Shown: in pieces, positions 17,118 through 25,601 of the stretch
Layout: each line of letters opens with the position of its first letter
Position numbering within the stretch: position 1 is the stretch's first letter
Virus record (IMG/VR): IMGVR_UViG_3300028558_000042
Span: 1-44,342 of that record
DNA from: a virus
Reading direction: 5' to 3' (one strand)
Length of the DNA: 44,342 bases
Made by a program: the position numbers and the translations under genes
Notes under the pieces: generated by a model
Told to the model about the DNA's origin: nothing
Database searches by the model: none
Seen by the model: only the letters and a program-made list of their open reading frames with translations

Positions 17118-17755
17118 TGAGCCTGCCCACCTATCTCTCGCATCCGGTGCTGCCGTGGGAGCCCGACTGGTCGGCGCCCAGTCTCTCGGCGGAGTTCCAC
17201 CAGAAGAAGAACCGCTGGGACACGGGCGCCGGCCCGATCGTCGACGACGCGCCGCATCAGGGCCGGCCGCGCACGGCGCGCCGGCTCCGCTTCGTGCTCA
17301 CCACGCGCGCGGAGATCACCGACGCGCGGGCGCTCCTCACCGACACCCTCATGGGTCGGCTCGGGACGGTCTGGGTGCCGTTCTGGCCTACCGCGCTCAC
17401 GTTGCACGCCGCGGCCGCGAGCGGCGCGTCAGCGATCGTCATTCAGTCCGTGGACGCCGCCCGGCTCTACGCGCCGGCGAGCAACGCGCGGAAGCATCTC
17501 GCGATCTTCGCGTCGACGCCTGGGAGCGCGCCCACGATGCTGCTCCGGCAGATCGACAGCGTCACGCCGCACACCGACGGCACGGAGACGCTGAACCTGC
17601 ATACGGCGCTCTCGCAGGATGTCGCCGCCGGCGACGCGGTCGCCTTCCTCCTGCTCTCGCGGGCCGACAGCGATCAGTTCGTGCTCCAGTGGGAGACGCC
17701 GTCCGTGGCCGTGCTCGAGCTGCCGCTCATCGACCTGCCGAAGGAGACCCCGTGA
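17117..17755 (+). CDS. Distal tail protein B (minor tail)
   Basis: A 212-residue protein whose ATG overlaps the previous stop (TGATGA). The core (RRLRFVLTTRAEITDARALL, then GRLGTVWVPFWPTALTL) matches a small family of minor tail proteins that occur just upstream of the BR0599/hub gene. A beta-sandwich follows (MLLRQIDSVTPHTDGTETL), and the end has VAVLELPLIDLPKETP. Probably a distal-tail adaptor between the tube and hub. The assignment rests on motif order and synteny. Confidence 0.72.
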   Translation: MSLPTYLSHPVLPWEPDWSAPSLSAEFHQKKNRWDTGAGPIVDDAPHQGRPRTARRLRFVLTTRAEITDARALLTDTLMGRLGTVWVPFWPTALTLHAAAASGASAIVIQSVDAARLYAPASNARKHLAIFASTPGSAPTMLLRQIDSVTPHTDGTETLNLHTALSQDVAAGDAVAFLLLSRADSDQFVLQWETPSVAVLELPLIDLPKETP

Positions 17756-18588
17756 CCACGTATGCCGATCGCGAGCTCTCGCGCGCGGACAGCCAGCCGG
17801 TCGAGTGCTTCAAGTTCACGCGCGTGCGCGGCGACATCACCGACGTCTGGCTCTATACGAACGACCAGGTGCCGCGGCGCTTCAAGGATGAGCTCTATGC
17901 GGCGTGCGCGGGGATCCACCGCGGCGCGATCGAGCAGCACGCCGAAGATCGCTCCATGCAGATCGAGCTCACGATCCCGCGCACGCTCTGCCTTGCGGAC
18001 GAGCTCAAGGGCCGCGTCTCGCCGGCGCCGATCCTCGTGACCGTCTGGCGGCTGCAGCGCGGGCTCTCGGACGACGAGGCGAAGCCAATCTATCACGGCG
18101 AATGCTCCAACCCGGTCTATGAAGGCAGCCTCGTCACGATCACCTGCCTTTCCGAAGAGTCCGCCTGGTCGCAGACGCTGGGCCGTGTCTTCGCACAGCG
18201 CACGTGCCCACACATGCTCTTCGACGACTTCTGCGGCGCCGTCCGCAAGCGGGTGACGTTCACGGGCAAGATCACCGCGCTCTCCGACGACTTGATGACG
18301 ATGACCGTGACCGAGTCATCGCCGGTCGACCATTTGGCGAGCGATTCGCACTACTACGTCGCGGGCTTCGTGAACGCCGGCGGCCGCTACGTCTTCGTCA
18401 CTGGGCAGGCGGGCGCCGCGCTCACGCTCCAGACGCCCGCCGTCGACGCGATCGTCGGCGACACCATCCAGCTCACCGCGGGCTGCGATCGGAGTCAGGC
18501 GGACTGCCTGAACGTGCACGACAACATCGATCGCTTCGGAGGGTTCCCGCTCATGCCGACGCGGAGCCCTTGGACGCGGGTCATCTAG
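17752..18588 (+). CDS. Tail hub protein, BR0599/DUF2163-like with four cysteines
   Basis: A 278-residue hub protein. The C-terminal domain has four cysteines, Cys152 (TCPHM), Cys161 (FCGAV), Cys245 (GCDRS) and Cys252 (DCLNV), followed by DRFGGFPLMPTRSPW. That ending is the signature of the Phage_BR0599 family. Lambda gpL and gene-transfer-agent hub proteins bind an iron-sulfur cluster with comparable cysteines, so an Fe-S cluster at the tail tip is the likely reading here. It is placed between the distal tail protein and the tip attachment gene. GTG start overlaps the previous stop. Confidence 0.85.
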   Translation: MTTYADRELSRADSQPVECFKFTRVRGDITDVWLYTNDQVPRRFKDELYAACAGIHRGAIEQHAEDRSMQIELTIPRTLCLADELKGRVSPAPILVTVWRLQRGLSDDEAKPIYHGECSNPVYEGSLVTITCLSEESAWSQTLGRVFAQRTCPHMLFDDFCGAVRKRVTFTGKITALSDDLMTMTVTESSPVDHLASDSHYYVAGFVNAGGRYVFVTGQAGAALTLQTPAVDAIVGDTIQLTAGCDRSQADCLNVHDNIDRFGGFPLMPTRSPWTRVI

Positions 18589-18607
18589 CACCACCAGAGG
18601 AGAGGCG

Positions 18608-20257
18608 ATGCCTGGCTGGCTGATTCAACTCATCATCGCGGTCGTCTCGGCCGCTGTCAGCTATTTCGCGTCCCGGCCGAAGACTCCGGATGCGCAGGAG
18701 TTCCAGGGCCCGATCGCGGAGGCGGGGAATCCGATCCCGGTCTGGTGGGGCACCGCCATGGTGTCGCCGAACACCGTCCTCTTCACGAACGTCGCGAAGG
18801 CGAAGCGGAAGCAGTGGTTCTACTTCATGAGCGCGCAGCACCTGCTCGGCTGGGGGATCGTGAACGAGATCCTCGACATCTCGTTCGCCGACAAGAGCTG
18901 CCGGAACCACGTCACCGGCACCGGCCAGGACGTCGTGCTCGCCGGGTCGGTGGTGAATGCCGGCACCCCGTCGGAGTTCCCGATCTGTGGCAACAACAAC
19001 GCGCACGCGACGGACTCGATCGACCCGATGTTCGGCGGCGATGATCAAGCGGGCGGCGTCGGCGTCGACACGACGTCGTCAGGCGACGACCTGAAGAAGG
19101 GGCAGCTCTGCATGTACTGGGGCTTCGATGATGCGACCGCGCAGCCCCTCGATCCCTTCCTTGCCTCGAGCGATGCCTACGGCGCCACGTGCTCGCGCTG
19201 GCCGCGCTTCGCGTACCTGCGCATGGGGCACCAGGACGGCCATCCGTTCTACATCGCCGCGGCGAGTGCCACGCCGCCGGCGATGAAAGTCCTCTGCCGC
19301 CGCACCGCCTGGTGGGACGGCGTGATCGCCGGCGACCCGTCGCCGCTCGGCCAGTCCGCGAGCGAGGCGACGATCCGGTACGATGCGAACCCGGCCGAGA
19401 TTCTGTACGATCTCCTCACCCATAAGGGCTACGGGCTCGGTCGCGATCCCGCGTCGATCGACGTCGACAGCTTCGCGGCCGCGGCGGTCACGCTCCGCGA
19501 GGAAGTGATCTGCACGGGCAAGACCGGCTTCGGGATCTCCGTGCTGCTGACGCAGGCGACCGACGCCGGCACGGTGATCCGCGGCATTCTCGATTGCGTC
19601 ATGGGCACGCTCGCGACGAACCCGCTGACGGGCAAGCTGCGTTTGAAGCTCGTGCGCGCCGACTACGTCGTCGCCGATCTCCCGCAGCTGCACGCCGGCA
19701 ACACGTGGGGCGTGAAGTTCTCGCCCGGGACCTGGGCGGAAACGTTCAACGAAGTGAGCGTCACCTACCGCCGCCTGATCAACACGTCGAACACGCGCGA
19801 CTTCGTCGACGACATCGTAACGGCGCAGGATCTCGCGAACTTCCAGGCGACGGGCCGGATCCGGGCGCTCAAGCTCGACATGCCCTACGTGACCGACGCC
19901 GACGTCGCGGCGCTCTGCGCGGCGCGCGCGCGGCGGGCGCATTCCTCGCCGCTCGCGCGGTACGCCTGGACGATGAACCGCGAAGGCTTCGCGCTCATGC
20001 AGGGCGACGCCGTGCACGCCGTCGAGACCGCCTTCAACGCCGACCTCATCCTCCGCGTGACGCAGATTAACTACGGCTCGCTCGAGCAGGGCGAGATCGT
20101 CTGCGAGGGCATGGAGGACGTCTTCGGCATCGCCGCGCCGTCGGTGAGCGCGTCGACCACCGGCTTCGTCGAGCCCACCGTCACGTCGACGGACGGCTCG
20201 GGCGGGTCCGTCCCATCGGCCGCCGCCGGCATCGTCTGGGGCGAGGGATTCTACTAA
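18608..20257 (+). CDS. Tail tip / central fibre protein (gpJ-like)
   Basis: A 549-residue protein. The N-terminus carries a hydrophobic stretch (WLIQLIIAVVSAAVSYFA) followed by GNPIPVWWGTAMVSPNTV, which matches the N-terminal region of gpJ-type tip proteins. Further typical segments are NPAEILYDLLTHKGYGLG (about 259-276), WAETFNEVSVTYRRL (about 376-390) and RYAWTMNREGFALMQGDAV (about 452-470). It is shorter than lambda gpJ, lacking the long receptor-binding C-terminus, which is provided by the next gene. GGAG lies upstream of ATG 18608. Confidence 0.85.
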   Translation: MPGWLIQLIIAVVSAAVSYFASRPKTPDAQEFQGPIAEAGNPIPVWWGTAMVSPNTVLFTNVAKAKRKQWFYFMSAQHLLGWGIVNEILDISFADKSCRNHVTGTGQDVVLAGSVVNAGTPSEFPICGNNNAHATDSIDPMFGGDDQAGGVGVDTTSSGDDLKKGQLCMYWGFDDATAQPLDPFLASSDAYGATCSRWPRFAYLRMGHQDGHPFYIAAASATPPAMKVLCRRTAWWDGVIAGDPSPLGQSASEATIRYDANPAEILYDLLTHKGYGLGRDPASIDVDSFAAAAVTLREEVICTGKTGFGISVLLTQATDAGTVIRGILDCVMGTLATNPLTGKLRLKLVRADYVVADLPQLHAGNTWGVKFSPGTWAETFNEVSVTYRRLINTSNTRDFVDDIVTAQDLANFQATGRIRALKLDMPYVTDADVAALCAARARRAHSSPLARYAWTMNREGFALMQGDAVHAVETAFNADLILRVTQINYGSLEQGEIVCEGMEDVFGIAAPSVSASTTGFVEPTVTSTDGSGGSVPSAAAGIVWGEGFY

Positions 20258-21442
20258 ATGACCACGCCCGCCTCGCCCCGCTACCGTCTCCCGTTCGGGC
20301 AGCTCGACGATGCGCTCATGCGCCTCGACACGCTCGTCTTCGGCGCATGGAGTCCACGCATCGCCGGCATGGTCGCCGCCTCACGCACGTTCGCCTACCA
20401 CGGCGGCTATGCGATGGTCGCCGGCGTGCCCACCGTCATCGCGGACGGCACGATCGTCTGCACCGACAACGCGACGCGCTACATCCAGCGCACGGCCGCC
20501 GGCGTGGTGTCGGCCGACGCCGCGCTCGATCCGGTCACCAAGATCCCGATGGCGCTGGTGGTCTGCGCGAGCGGCGCGCTCACGCACTTTGAAGATCTCC
20601 GCGACTTGGCGTTCCGCCCGGCGATCGTCGGGGCGAACGGCGATCTCTTGATCGTCGACGGGAGCGGTCACGTGGTCGCGCTCGCCGTGGGCGCGGAAGG
20701 GAAGGTGCTCACCGTCACGAGCGGGATCCCGGCGTGGGCGACGCCGGCGGCCGGCGGACTCTCGGGCGACATCTTCTGGGACTGCGTCGCCTTCCTCTTC
20801 CACTTCGACGGCACGAACGCGTCGACGACGTTCACGGACGAGAAGGGCCACACGGCCACCGCGGTCGGCGATGCGCAACTCGACACGTCGGTGAAGAAGT
20901 ATGGCACGGCCTCGGCCAAGTTCGACGGCACGGGCGACAAGATCACGCTCGCCTCGACCACGGATCTGGACTTCGGCAACGGCCCGTTCACGATCGAGGG
21001 CTGGGTGATCACGACGCAGACCGGCCGGCAGTACGCCACGCTCATGGAGAAGAGCAACGGCAGCTTCAACGCCGGGAGCTGGGCGCTCAACTTCAACACG
21101 GCGACGTCGGGCGACGGCAAGGTTTCGTTCTGGCAGACCGATGTCTCGAACAGCGTGCCGGTCGTGACGAGTTCGGGCGCCATCAACGACGGGAGCTGGC
21201 ATCACGTCGCCGTCGTGCGTGTTGGGAACCAGATCCTCCTCTGGATCGACGGCGCGCTGGCCGGCGCCGTGACGTCGACCGTCGCCTTCGCCGCGAACGC
21301 CTCGACGACGATCTTCGGCAACTCGGTCTTCTCGACGCGCGACTTCAACGGCCACCTGGACGACTGGCGCATCACGAAGGGCGTCGCGCGGTACACCGTG
21401 CCGTTCACCCCGCCGGCGGCGCAGCTGCTCGGGGCGCCGTAA
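20258..21442 (+). CDS. Tail fibre with LamG/concanavalin-like domain, probable receptor binding protein
   Basis: A 394-residue protein starting immediately after the tip gene. Residues about 1-165 are a shaft-like region (PFGQLDDALMRLDTLVFG near the start). Residues about 180-385 form a laminin-G-type jelly roll: FLFHFDG, KFDGTGDKITLASTTDLDFG, PFTIEGWV, GSWHHVAVVRVGNQILLWID, and HLDDWRITKGVARYT. This fold usually binds carbohydrate, so it is the best candidate for host-surface recognition. No peptidase motif was seen. Confidence 0.87.
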   Translation: MTTPASPRYRLPFGQLDDALMRLDTLVFGAWSPRIAGMVAASRTFAYHGGYAMVAGVPTVIADGTIVCTDNATRYIQRTAAGVVSADAALDPVTKIPMALVVCASGALTHFEDLRDLAFRPAIVGANGDLLIVDGSGHVVALAVGAEGKVLTVTSGIPAWATPAAGGLSGDIFWDCVAFLFHFDGTNASTTFTDEKGHTATAVGDAQLDTSVKKYGTASAKFDGTGDKITLASTTDLDFGNGPFTIEGWVITTQTGRQYATLMEKSNGSFNAGSWALNFNTATSGDGKVSFWQTDVSNSVPVVTSSGAINDGSWHHVAVVRVGNQILLWIDGALAGAVTSTVAFAANASTTIFGNSVFSTRDFNGHLDDWRITKGVARYTVPFTPPAAQLLGAP

Positions 21443-21480
21443 GACCGTAGGGAACTCCGCGAGCGGTAGGGAAATTGGCG

Positions 21481-21515
21481 GGCCGTTCTACCGCATGCGG
21501 TAATTAGGCCTCCTA
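21481..21515 (+). promoter_or_regulatory. 35-bp palindrome-containing element, copy 2
   Basis: Exact repeat of 3016-3050, here upstream of the lysis module. It is preceded by two direct repeats GTAGGGAA (21447-21454 and 21466-21473). A possible 16-codon leader, GTG 21547 to TGA 21597, begins 31 bp after the element and ends 2 bp before the first lysis gene. The first copy is also followed, 30 bp on, by GTGACC. The spacing supports a shared promoter or operator role. Confidence 0.6.
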
Positions 21516-21599
21516 TGCGCGGCCGGCCGGCGAGAACATTCCCTCCGTGACCACCCATCCCGGGTTCGCGGAGGCTCCTATGCTGGCGATGCGCTGACC

Positions 21600-21929
21600 A
21601 TGACGGTGGACGAAGCGAAGCGCGGCCTCGCCCGCATCGGGCGCGGCATGGAGGTCATCGGCACGCTCTGCGCGCTCGCCGTGAGCGCGCTCCTGGCATC
21701 GGGCTGGGAGATCCACCGGCCCGACGAAGTGATCGGGACCACAAAGAAAGACGTCGCCGCCCTCGCCGTGCGCACCGCCGCGCTCGAGCAGAACATCGCC
21801 GGCATCTCCGTGCAGATGGAGACGGTGATTCGGATGCAGTGCCTGTCGATCAGCCGGCGCGACGCGAACATGGCCGGCACCTGCGGCAAGTACGCGACGC
21901 GCGACGAATCGCTCCGCGTCTCCCGATGA
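21600..21929 (+). CDS. Membrane-anchored lysis-module protein
   Basis: A 109-residue protein with one transmembrane segment (MEVIGTLCALAVSALLAS, about 17-34) followed by a soluble heptad-like region (DVAALAVRTAALEQNIAG) and two cysteines (Cys81, Cys94). It is the first gene of the lysis block and overlaps the holin candidate by four bases. It could be a holin partner or XhlA-like accessory protein. Family not recognised. Confidence 0.65.
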   Translation: MTVDEAKRGLARIGRGMEVIGTLCALAVSALLASGWEIHRPDEVIGTTKKDVAALAVRTAALEQNIAGISVQMETVIRMQCLSISRRDANMAGTCGKYATRDESLRVSR

Positions 21930-22183
21930 GACTGCTGCGCTGGTTCGCGGGCTTCTTCGAAGTGCAGGCGTCGCAGAGCATGTCGCGCCTGCTCGCGTTC
22001 TTCTGCGTCGCGATCGCGGCCGTGCTCGTCGGGTTCACCGGCCGCTACGTGCTGCACAGTCCCGCGCCGAGCGCGACGGTGATCACCGCGCTCCTCGGGG
22101 CGGTCGCGATGCTCATCGGCGGCGGCGCCGTGGCGCTCGTCACGCGCACGCCGTCCGATCCGCCGCCGCCGTCGAACTCGTGA
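21926..22183 (+). CDS. Putative holin
   Basis: An 85-residue protein with two hydrophobic helices (LLAFFCVAIAAVLVGFTG and ITALLGAVAMLIGGGAVAL) and a short Pro/Ser tail (DPPPPSN). This size and layout fit a class II holin, which permeabilises the inner membrane to release the endolysin. It lies directly before the endolysin gene with a GTGA overlap. The first ten residues hold three basic residues. Holin identity is from layout, not sequence similarity. Confidence 0.72.
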   Translation: MRLLRWFAGFFEVQASQSMSRLLAFFCVAIAAVLVGFTGRYVLHSPAPSATVITALLGAVAMLIGGGAVALVTRTPSDPPPPSNS

Positions 22184-22641
22184 CGCGATCGGAGCTGGTC
22201 GTCTTCCTCGCGCGCGCCTTCGACTTCGTGCGCGAGGCGCAGAGCATCGGGCAGAACCGTGGCCAGCGGGTCGAGGCGATTCAGCATTGGGCGGGCGGCA
22301 TCACCGGTGAGAGCTGGTGCATGGACTTCGCCACCACCGTGCTCGATCTCGCCTTCAAGGGGAAGGCGCCGATTCTGCGGCAAGGCAATTGCCAAGCCGT
22401 CTACGATCTCGCGCGGGCGAACGGCTGGCTCGCGGAGACCCCGAGTGTCGGCGACCTCTTCCTCTACGTCGACGAGCACGACCACGCGCACCACGTGGGC
22501 ATCGTCACCGCGGTCGATCCGCTGACGGCGATCGCCGGGAACACGAGCGCGCTGGGCACCAGCTCGAACGGCGATGGCGTCTACGAACACGCCATCGACG
22601 CGCGCGTCTTCATCGCCTATCCCCGCGACGACGCGGCCTGA
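22180..22641 (+). CDS. CHAP-type endolysin
   Basis: A 153-residue cysteine amidohydrolase. The catalytic Cys47 lies in ESWCMDFA, His105 in HAHHVGIVT, and a polar Asn121 in IAGNTS completes the CHAP triad. PSVGDLFLYVD matches the conserved strand before the histidine. The enzyme cuts peptidoglycan cross-links or stems. No signal peptide or cell-wall-binding domain, so it relies on the holin. GTG start overlaps the holin stop. Confidence 0.85.
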   Translation: MTRSELVVFLARAFDFVREAQSIGQNRGQRVEAIQHWAGGITGESWCMDFATTVLDLAFKGKAPILRQGNCQAVYDLARANGWLAETPSVGDLFLYVDEHDHAHHVGIVTAVDPLTAIAGNTSALGTSSNGDGVYEHAIDARVFIAYPRDDAA

Positions 22642-22657
22642 TCACGCCGTGCCCGGG

Positions 22658-22682
22658 CCCTGCGGCCGCAGGGACCGGTCCC
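22658..22682. repeat. Two overlapping perfect palindromes downstream of endolysin
   Basis: CCCTGCGGCCGCAGGG (22658-22673) shares its last GGG with GGGACCGGTCCC (22671-22682). Only one of the two hairpins can form at a time. They lie between the endolysin stop and the next start at 22698. Possible attenuation or mRNA processing site. No T tract. Confidence 0.4.
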
Positions 22683-22697
22683 TTTCTCGAGGTTCGC

Positions 22698-23675
22698 ATG
22701 CAGCTCACACTCGGATTGCTCCTCGGACTCGCCGTCGCCATCGGCGCCAGCTACGCCGTCTCCCATCACCTCATCGACGTCGCGCGCGTCTGGCTCGCGC
22801 GCTGGTTCCCGTCGCTCCACCCGAACGTCACGCCGCCGGCGCAGGTGAACGTCGAACACACCGTCAGTGGCGAGACGCCGAGGATCCCGGCGACGATAGT
22901 CATGAGCGTCGACGCGAGCCAGGCGCATGCCGCGCTCGACGATCTCAGCACGCATGCGGCGGCCGTGGTCGAGCAGCTCTCCACGGCGGCCGTCGCAGCG
23001 GCGCCGACGCCTGTGCCAGCGGTCGAGCAGGTGAAGCCCGTGCTGCAGCTCGTGGTCGACCAGGCACCGGCCGCGGAAGCGCCGGTCGTCGATCGCGCCG
23101 CGCCCGTGCCGGCGACTCCGGAGCAGAGTGCGGCCGCCCCGGCGCCGATCGTGCCGAACGATCCGCGCCTCGCGGGCTTCGATCCGACGAAGCCGATCGT
23201 GCGCGACGTGCGCTTCGCGGGCTACGATACGGCGAAGGATCCGTCGACCGGCCTGACGATGGCGCAGTACGATGCGGCCGCCGCGGCGGCGGTATACAAC
23301 CGCGTGATCGACTGGGCGAAGGTCGACGTGAAGGAAGCGCAGGCGCTGATCGACGCCGGCGGCACGGCGCCGGATGGTTCGCGCCTCAACTGCTGGCTCG
23401 GTGGTCTGAAGGCAAAGGCCGTCGCCGGCGTCGCCCTGACGGACACGGAGCTCGTCGCCGCGGCGCTCCAGGGCGCGGGCGGCATCCTCGGACTCAACGG
23501 CGTCTGCATCGCGCCGGTCGGGAACCCGAACGTTCCCGCGGAGCTCGCCGGCCGACTGGCGTGGTTCATGCCGGCCGCGCACTGGATGGACAAGACGGGC
23601 GTCGTCCGCGTCGGTGGCTGGCAGCCGGTGTCGGACGCCGTCGCGAACGGGAACATCGCCGCGGATCTCCAGTGA
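22698..23675 (+). CDS. N-terminally anchored Ala/Pro-rich hypothetical protein
   Basis: A 325-residue protein. The N-terminus is a membrane or signal-anchor segment (LTLGLLLGLAVAIGASYAV), then a basic amphipathic stretch. An Ala/Pro/Val linker runs about 95-155. The C-terminal 170 residues look folded (DVRFAGYDTAKDPSTG, LNCWLGGLKAKAV, AWFMPAAHWMDKTG) and contain two cysteines. No family recognised. Located in the lysis block, so a role at the envelope is possible. Confidence 0.7.
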   Translation: MQLTLGLLLGLAVAIGASYAVSHHLIDVARVWLARWFPSLHPNVTPPAQVNVEHTVSGETPRIPATIVMSVDASQAHAALDDLSTHAAAVVEQLSTAAVAAAPTPVPAVEQVKPVLQLVVDQAPAAEAPVVDRAAPVPATPEQSAAAPAPIVPNDPRLAGFDPTKPIVRDVRFAGYDTAKDPSTGLTMAQYDAAAAAAVYNRVIDWAKVDVKEAQALIDAGGTAPDGSRLNCWLGGLKAKAVAGVALTDTELVAAALQGAGGILGLNGVCIAPVGNPNVPAELAGRLAWFMPAAHWMDKTGVVRVGGWQPVSDAVANGNIAADLQ

Positions 23676-24406
23676 CCGCCGGCGAGTTCATCGCCTCGCT
23701 CTCGCCGCGCGTCCGGCTGTATGCCGGCGCCGGCGTGGCGCTGGTCGTGCTCTTCGTCCTCGGCTGGCGGGTGCGGCCGATCGACCCGAACCCGACGCTC
23801 GCGCGCGCGGAGGCGAACGGACTCGCCGCCGCGCGCGCGCTCAAGTTCCACCGCGAGCTCGAGGCGGCCGCCGTCGAGTCGCTGACGGCCGCGCGTCGAC
23901 GGGGCGATTCGCTCGTCGCGCGCGCGCCCAGGCGTCTCGCGGCTGCGGCGGAGCAGCTCGGCCGGGTGACGCAGCCCGTGCACGTGGACTCCACGCCGCA
24001 TTTCGTCGCCGGCGCGGAGACGTCGGCGGACACGCTCATGCCGATGCCGGGCGTGCGGCTCCTGCTGCACCACATGCAGGACAGCGCGAACGCCGTCGCC
24101 GCTGATCTCGCGGCGCAGCGCACGCTCGAGCAGGGCCGAGCCTCGCAGGTCGAGATCGACCTGCGCAAGGAGCTGGTCGACAAGGACTCCGTCATCGCCG
24201 CGCGCGATCTCGCGATCGGGGCGCTCAAGGATTCGCGACCCTCGATCCGGCAGCGCGCCGTCGGCGGGCTCCTCGATGCGGGCGCGGCGCTCGCGTGCGG
24301 CGCTCTCGGCTACGGGCTCGCGGCCGCGACGGGCGGCATCCTCGCCCCGATCGCCGGCGTCGTGAGCGCGGGCGGCTGCGCAGCGCTCGCGGGAATCCTG
24401 CGCTGA
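23672..24406 (+). CDS. Two-TM coiled-coil envelope protein, spanin candidate
   Basis: A 244-residue protein with an N-terminal transmembrane helix (LYAGAGVALVVLFVLGW), a long charged helical domain with heptads (EVIDLRKELVDKDS region, about 155-190), and a Gly/Ala hydrophobic C-terminus (about 205-244). The N-terminal part resembles an Rz-type i-spanin. The hydrophobic C-terminus does not fit a classic spanin. GTG start overlaps the previous stop. I treat the role as uncertain. Confidence 0.65.
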   Translation: MTAGEFIASLSPRVRLYAGAGVALVVLFVLGWRVRPIDPNPTLARAEANGLAAARALKFHRELEAAAVESLTAARRRGDSLVARAPRRLAAAAEQLGRVTQPVHVDSTPHFVAGAETSADTLMPMPGVRLLLHHMQDSANAVAADLAAQRTLEQGRASQVEIDLRKELVDKDSVIAARDLAIGALKDSRPSIRQRAVGGLLDAGAALACGALGYGLAAATGGILAPIAGVVSAGGCAALAGILR

Positions 24407-24411
24407 GCGGC

Positions 24412-25059
24412 GTGCGCGTCTTCTGGCTCGAGCGCACGGCGCTCGTCCGGGTGGCGCTGCGCCGACTCACCTGGAAGGACGAGTACCCGTGTCCCAACTA
24501 CGCATATGGCCACGACGCGTCGACCGTGATTCTCTCGGAAGCGGCTGAGGCGCTCTGGATCGAGCAGCTCGCCGACGGCACGCATCGGATCCGCGAGACG
24601 CGCATCGCGCCCGCCGATCCGCGCTGGCCGTCCACGTGCGCGGCGTGCGGCGCGCCATTCCCCGCGGCCGCGTTCTCTCAGGTCGGCGCCGAGCCGCTCT
24701 TCCGCGGCGCACCAGACGGGCGGCGGTACACGCTCCGTGACGCGCCGACCGGCGCGATGTGGGACGCCACATGGCTACACGGTCACGGTCACAGCAGCTC
24801 GCGCTGGTGGCAGGGCGACGACGGGATCTCGCTCGTCGTGAAGCTCCCGAACGGGAATGAGTGGATGCCCGACTCGCGCGCGTCGAACTGCACGCTCCCG
24901 GACGACCACGTGCATCGCTGCTGGATCCGGCACGGCGATCCTCGCACGGGCCACATTCACGTCGACAAGGATGGCGTCACGTGCTCGGCCGGCGCGGGCT
25001 CGATCGTCTCGGGTGGGTGGCACGGCTTCCTGCACCACGACGAGCTGGTCGCATGCTGA
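24412..25059 (+). CDS. Phage hypothetical protein with zinc-type cysteines
   Basis: A 215-residue protein. Features are CAACGAP near residue 76, GHGHSSSRWWQG near 124, VVKLPNGNEWMPDSRASNC, HVHRCWIRHGDP and a C-terminal SIVSGGWHGFLHHDELVAC. The long, mostly polar pattern is one I associate with uncharacterised phage proteins in late regions of diverse phages. The many Cys and His residues suggest metal binding. Start GTG 24412. Function unknown. Confidence 0.65.
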   Translation: MRVFWLERTALVRVALRRLTWKDEYPCPNYAYGHDASTVILSEAAEALWIEQLADGTHRIRETRIAPADPRWPSTCAACGAPFPAAAFSQVGAEPLFRGAPDGRRYTLRDAPTGAMWDATWLHGHGHSSSRWWQGDDGISLVVKLPNGNEWMPDSRASNCTLPDDHVHRCWIRHGDPRTGHIHVDKDGVTCSAGAGSIVSGGWHGFLHHDELVAC

Positions 25060-25298
25060 CCGGTGTCCGTCGCGACAATCCCGAGGGCCGCATTCCGGAG
25101 AGTGGCGAGTACGGCCGTGATGCGAACGGCGACTGGTTCGGCATGACGCCGAATGGCCATCTCGCGGGCTTGCGCCTCCATGACGTGACGGAGCACGCGG
25201 ACGGCACGATCACCGTCTCGCCGTCAATCCTCGTCGGCCGCGGCGCAGAGCAGCTCTGGCATGGCTACCTCGAGCATGGCTTCTGGAGAGACTGCTGA
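25053..25298 (+). CDS. Short hypothetical protein, last gene of late operon
   Basis: An 81-residue protein overlapping the previous gene by seven bases. It reads like a degenerate relative of the preceding family (GDWFGMTPNGHLAGLRLHDV, AEQLWHGYLEHGFWRDC). The paired HGFL/HGYL motifs in both proteins suggest a shared origin. No function assigned. The strong terminator at 25568 lies about 270 bp downstream. Confidence 0.55.
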   Translation: MLTGVRRDNPEGRIPESGEYGRDANGDWFGMTPNGHLAGLRLHDVTEHADGTITVSPSILVGRGAEQLWHGYLEHGFWRDC

Positions 25299-25567
25299 CG
25301 GTCAGTTTTCGACGCCTGTAATGCGCCCAGGCTGCTTCGTCAAGCCTCTACGCGCACCGCGCCGGCAAACCACTGCCGCATGTCAAGGTGTAACTCGTTG
25401 TATTGCAACATGTTTCAGGGCGGTAATATTGCCCGAAAAATATTCCCTCAATTTCATTGACTCCCCTCTCAGGGGCTTCTAAACTATTTCGCATCGCAGG
25501 TTTCGCGTTACGAATAGCGCGCAGCCTCGTGGATCGGAAAATGGGTTGGGGAATCCCGGCCGGCGCT
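25299..25567. other. AT-rich intergenic region
   Basis: No gene seen. The stretch from about 25370 to 25500 is clearly more AT-rich than the phage average (for example GTAATATTGCCCGAAAAATA). It holds a small hairpin CCCCT-ctc-AGGGG (25463-25475) followed by CTTCTAAACTATTT, which might act as an upstream weak terminator. It marks the change from late genes to the minus-strand cargo. Confidence 0.5.
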
Positions 25568-25601
25568 GGACCTCGGTGAACACCGGGGTCCTTCTGCTTT
25601 T
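25568..25601 (+). terminator. Intrinsic terminator of the late operon
   Basis: GGACCTCGGTG and CACCGGGGTCC pair over 11 bp with one G-U and a two-base loop, followed by TTCTGCTTTT. This is the best rho-independent terminator in the window. It lies between converging late and cargo transcripts, with the DUF3800 stop at 25600 abutting the T tract. Confidence 0.8.

Noticed and set aside
20258-21442. Diversity-generating retroelement target (variable fibre)
   Set aside because: No reverse transcriptase or template repeat was seen anywhere in the window.
25053-25298. Frameshifted pseudogene remnant of the 24412 gene
   Set aside because: The two share weak motifs, but the short gene has its own overlapping start and stop and is more simply an intact paralogue-like gene.
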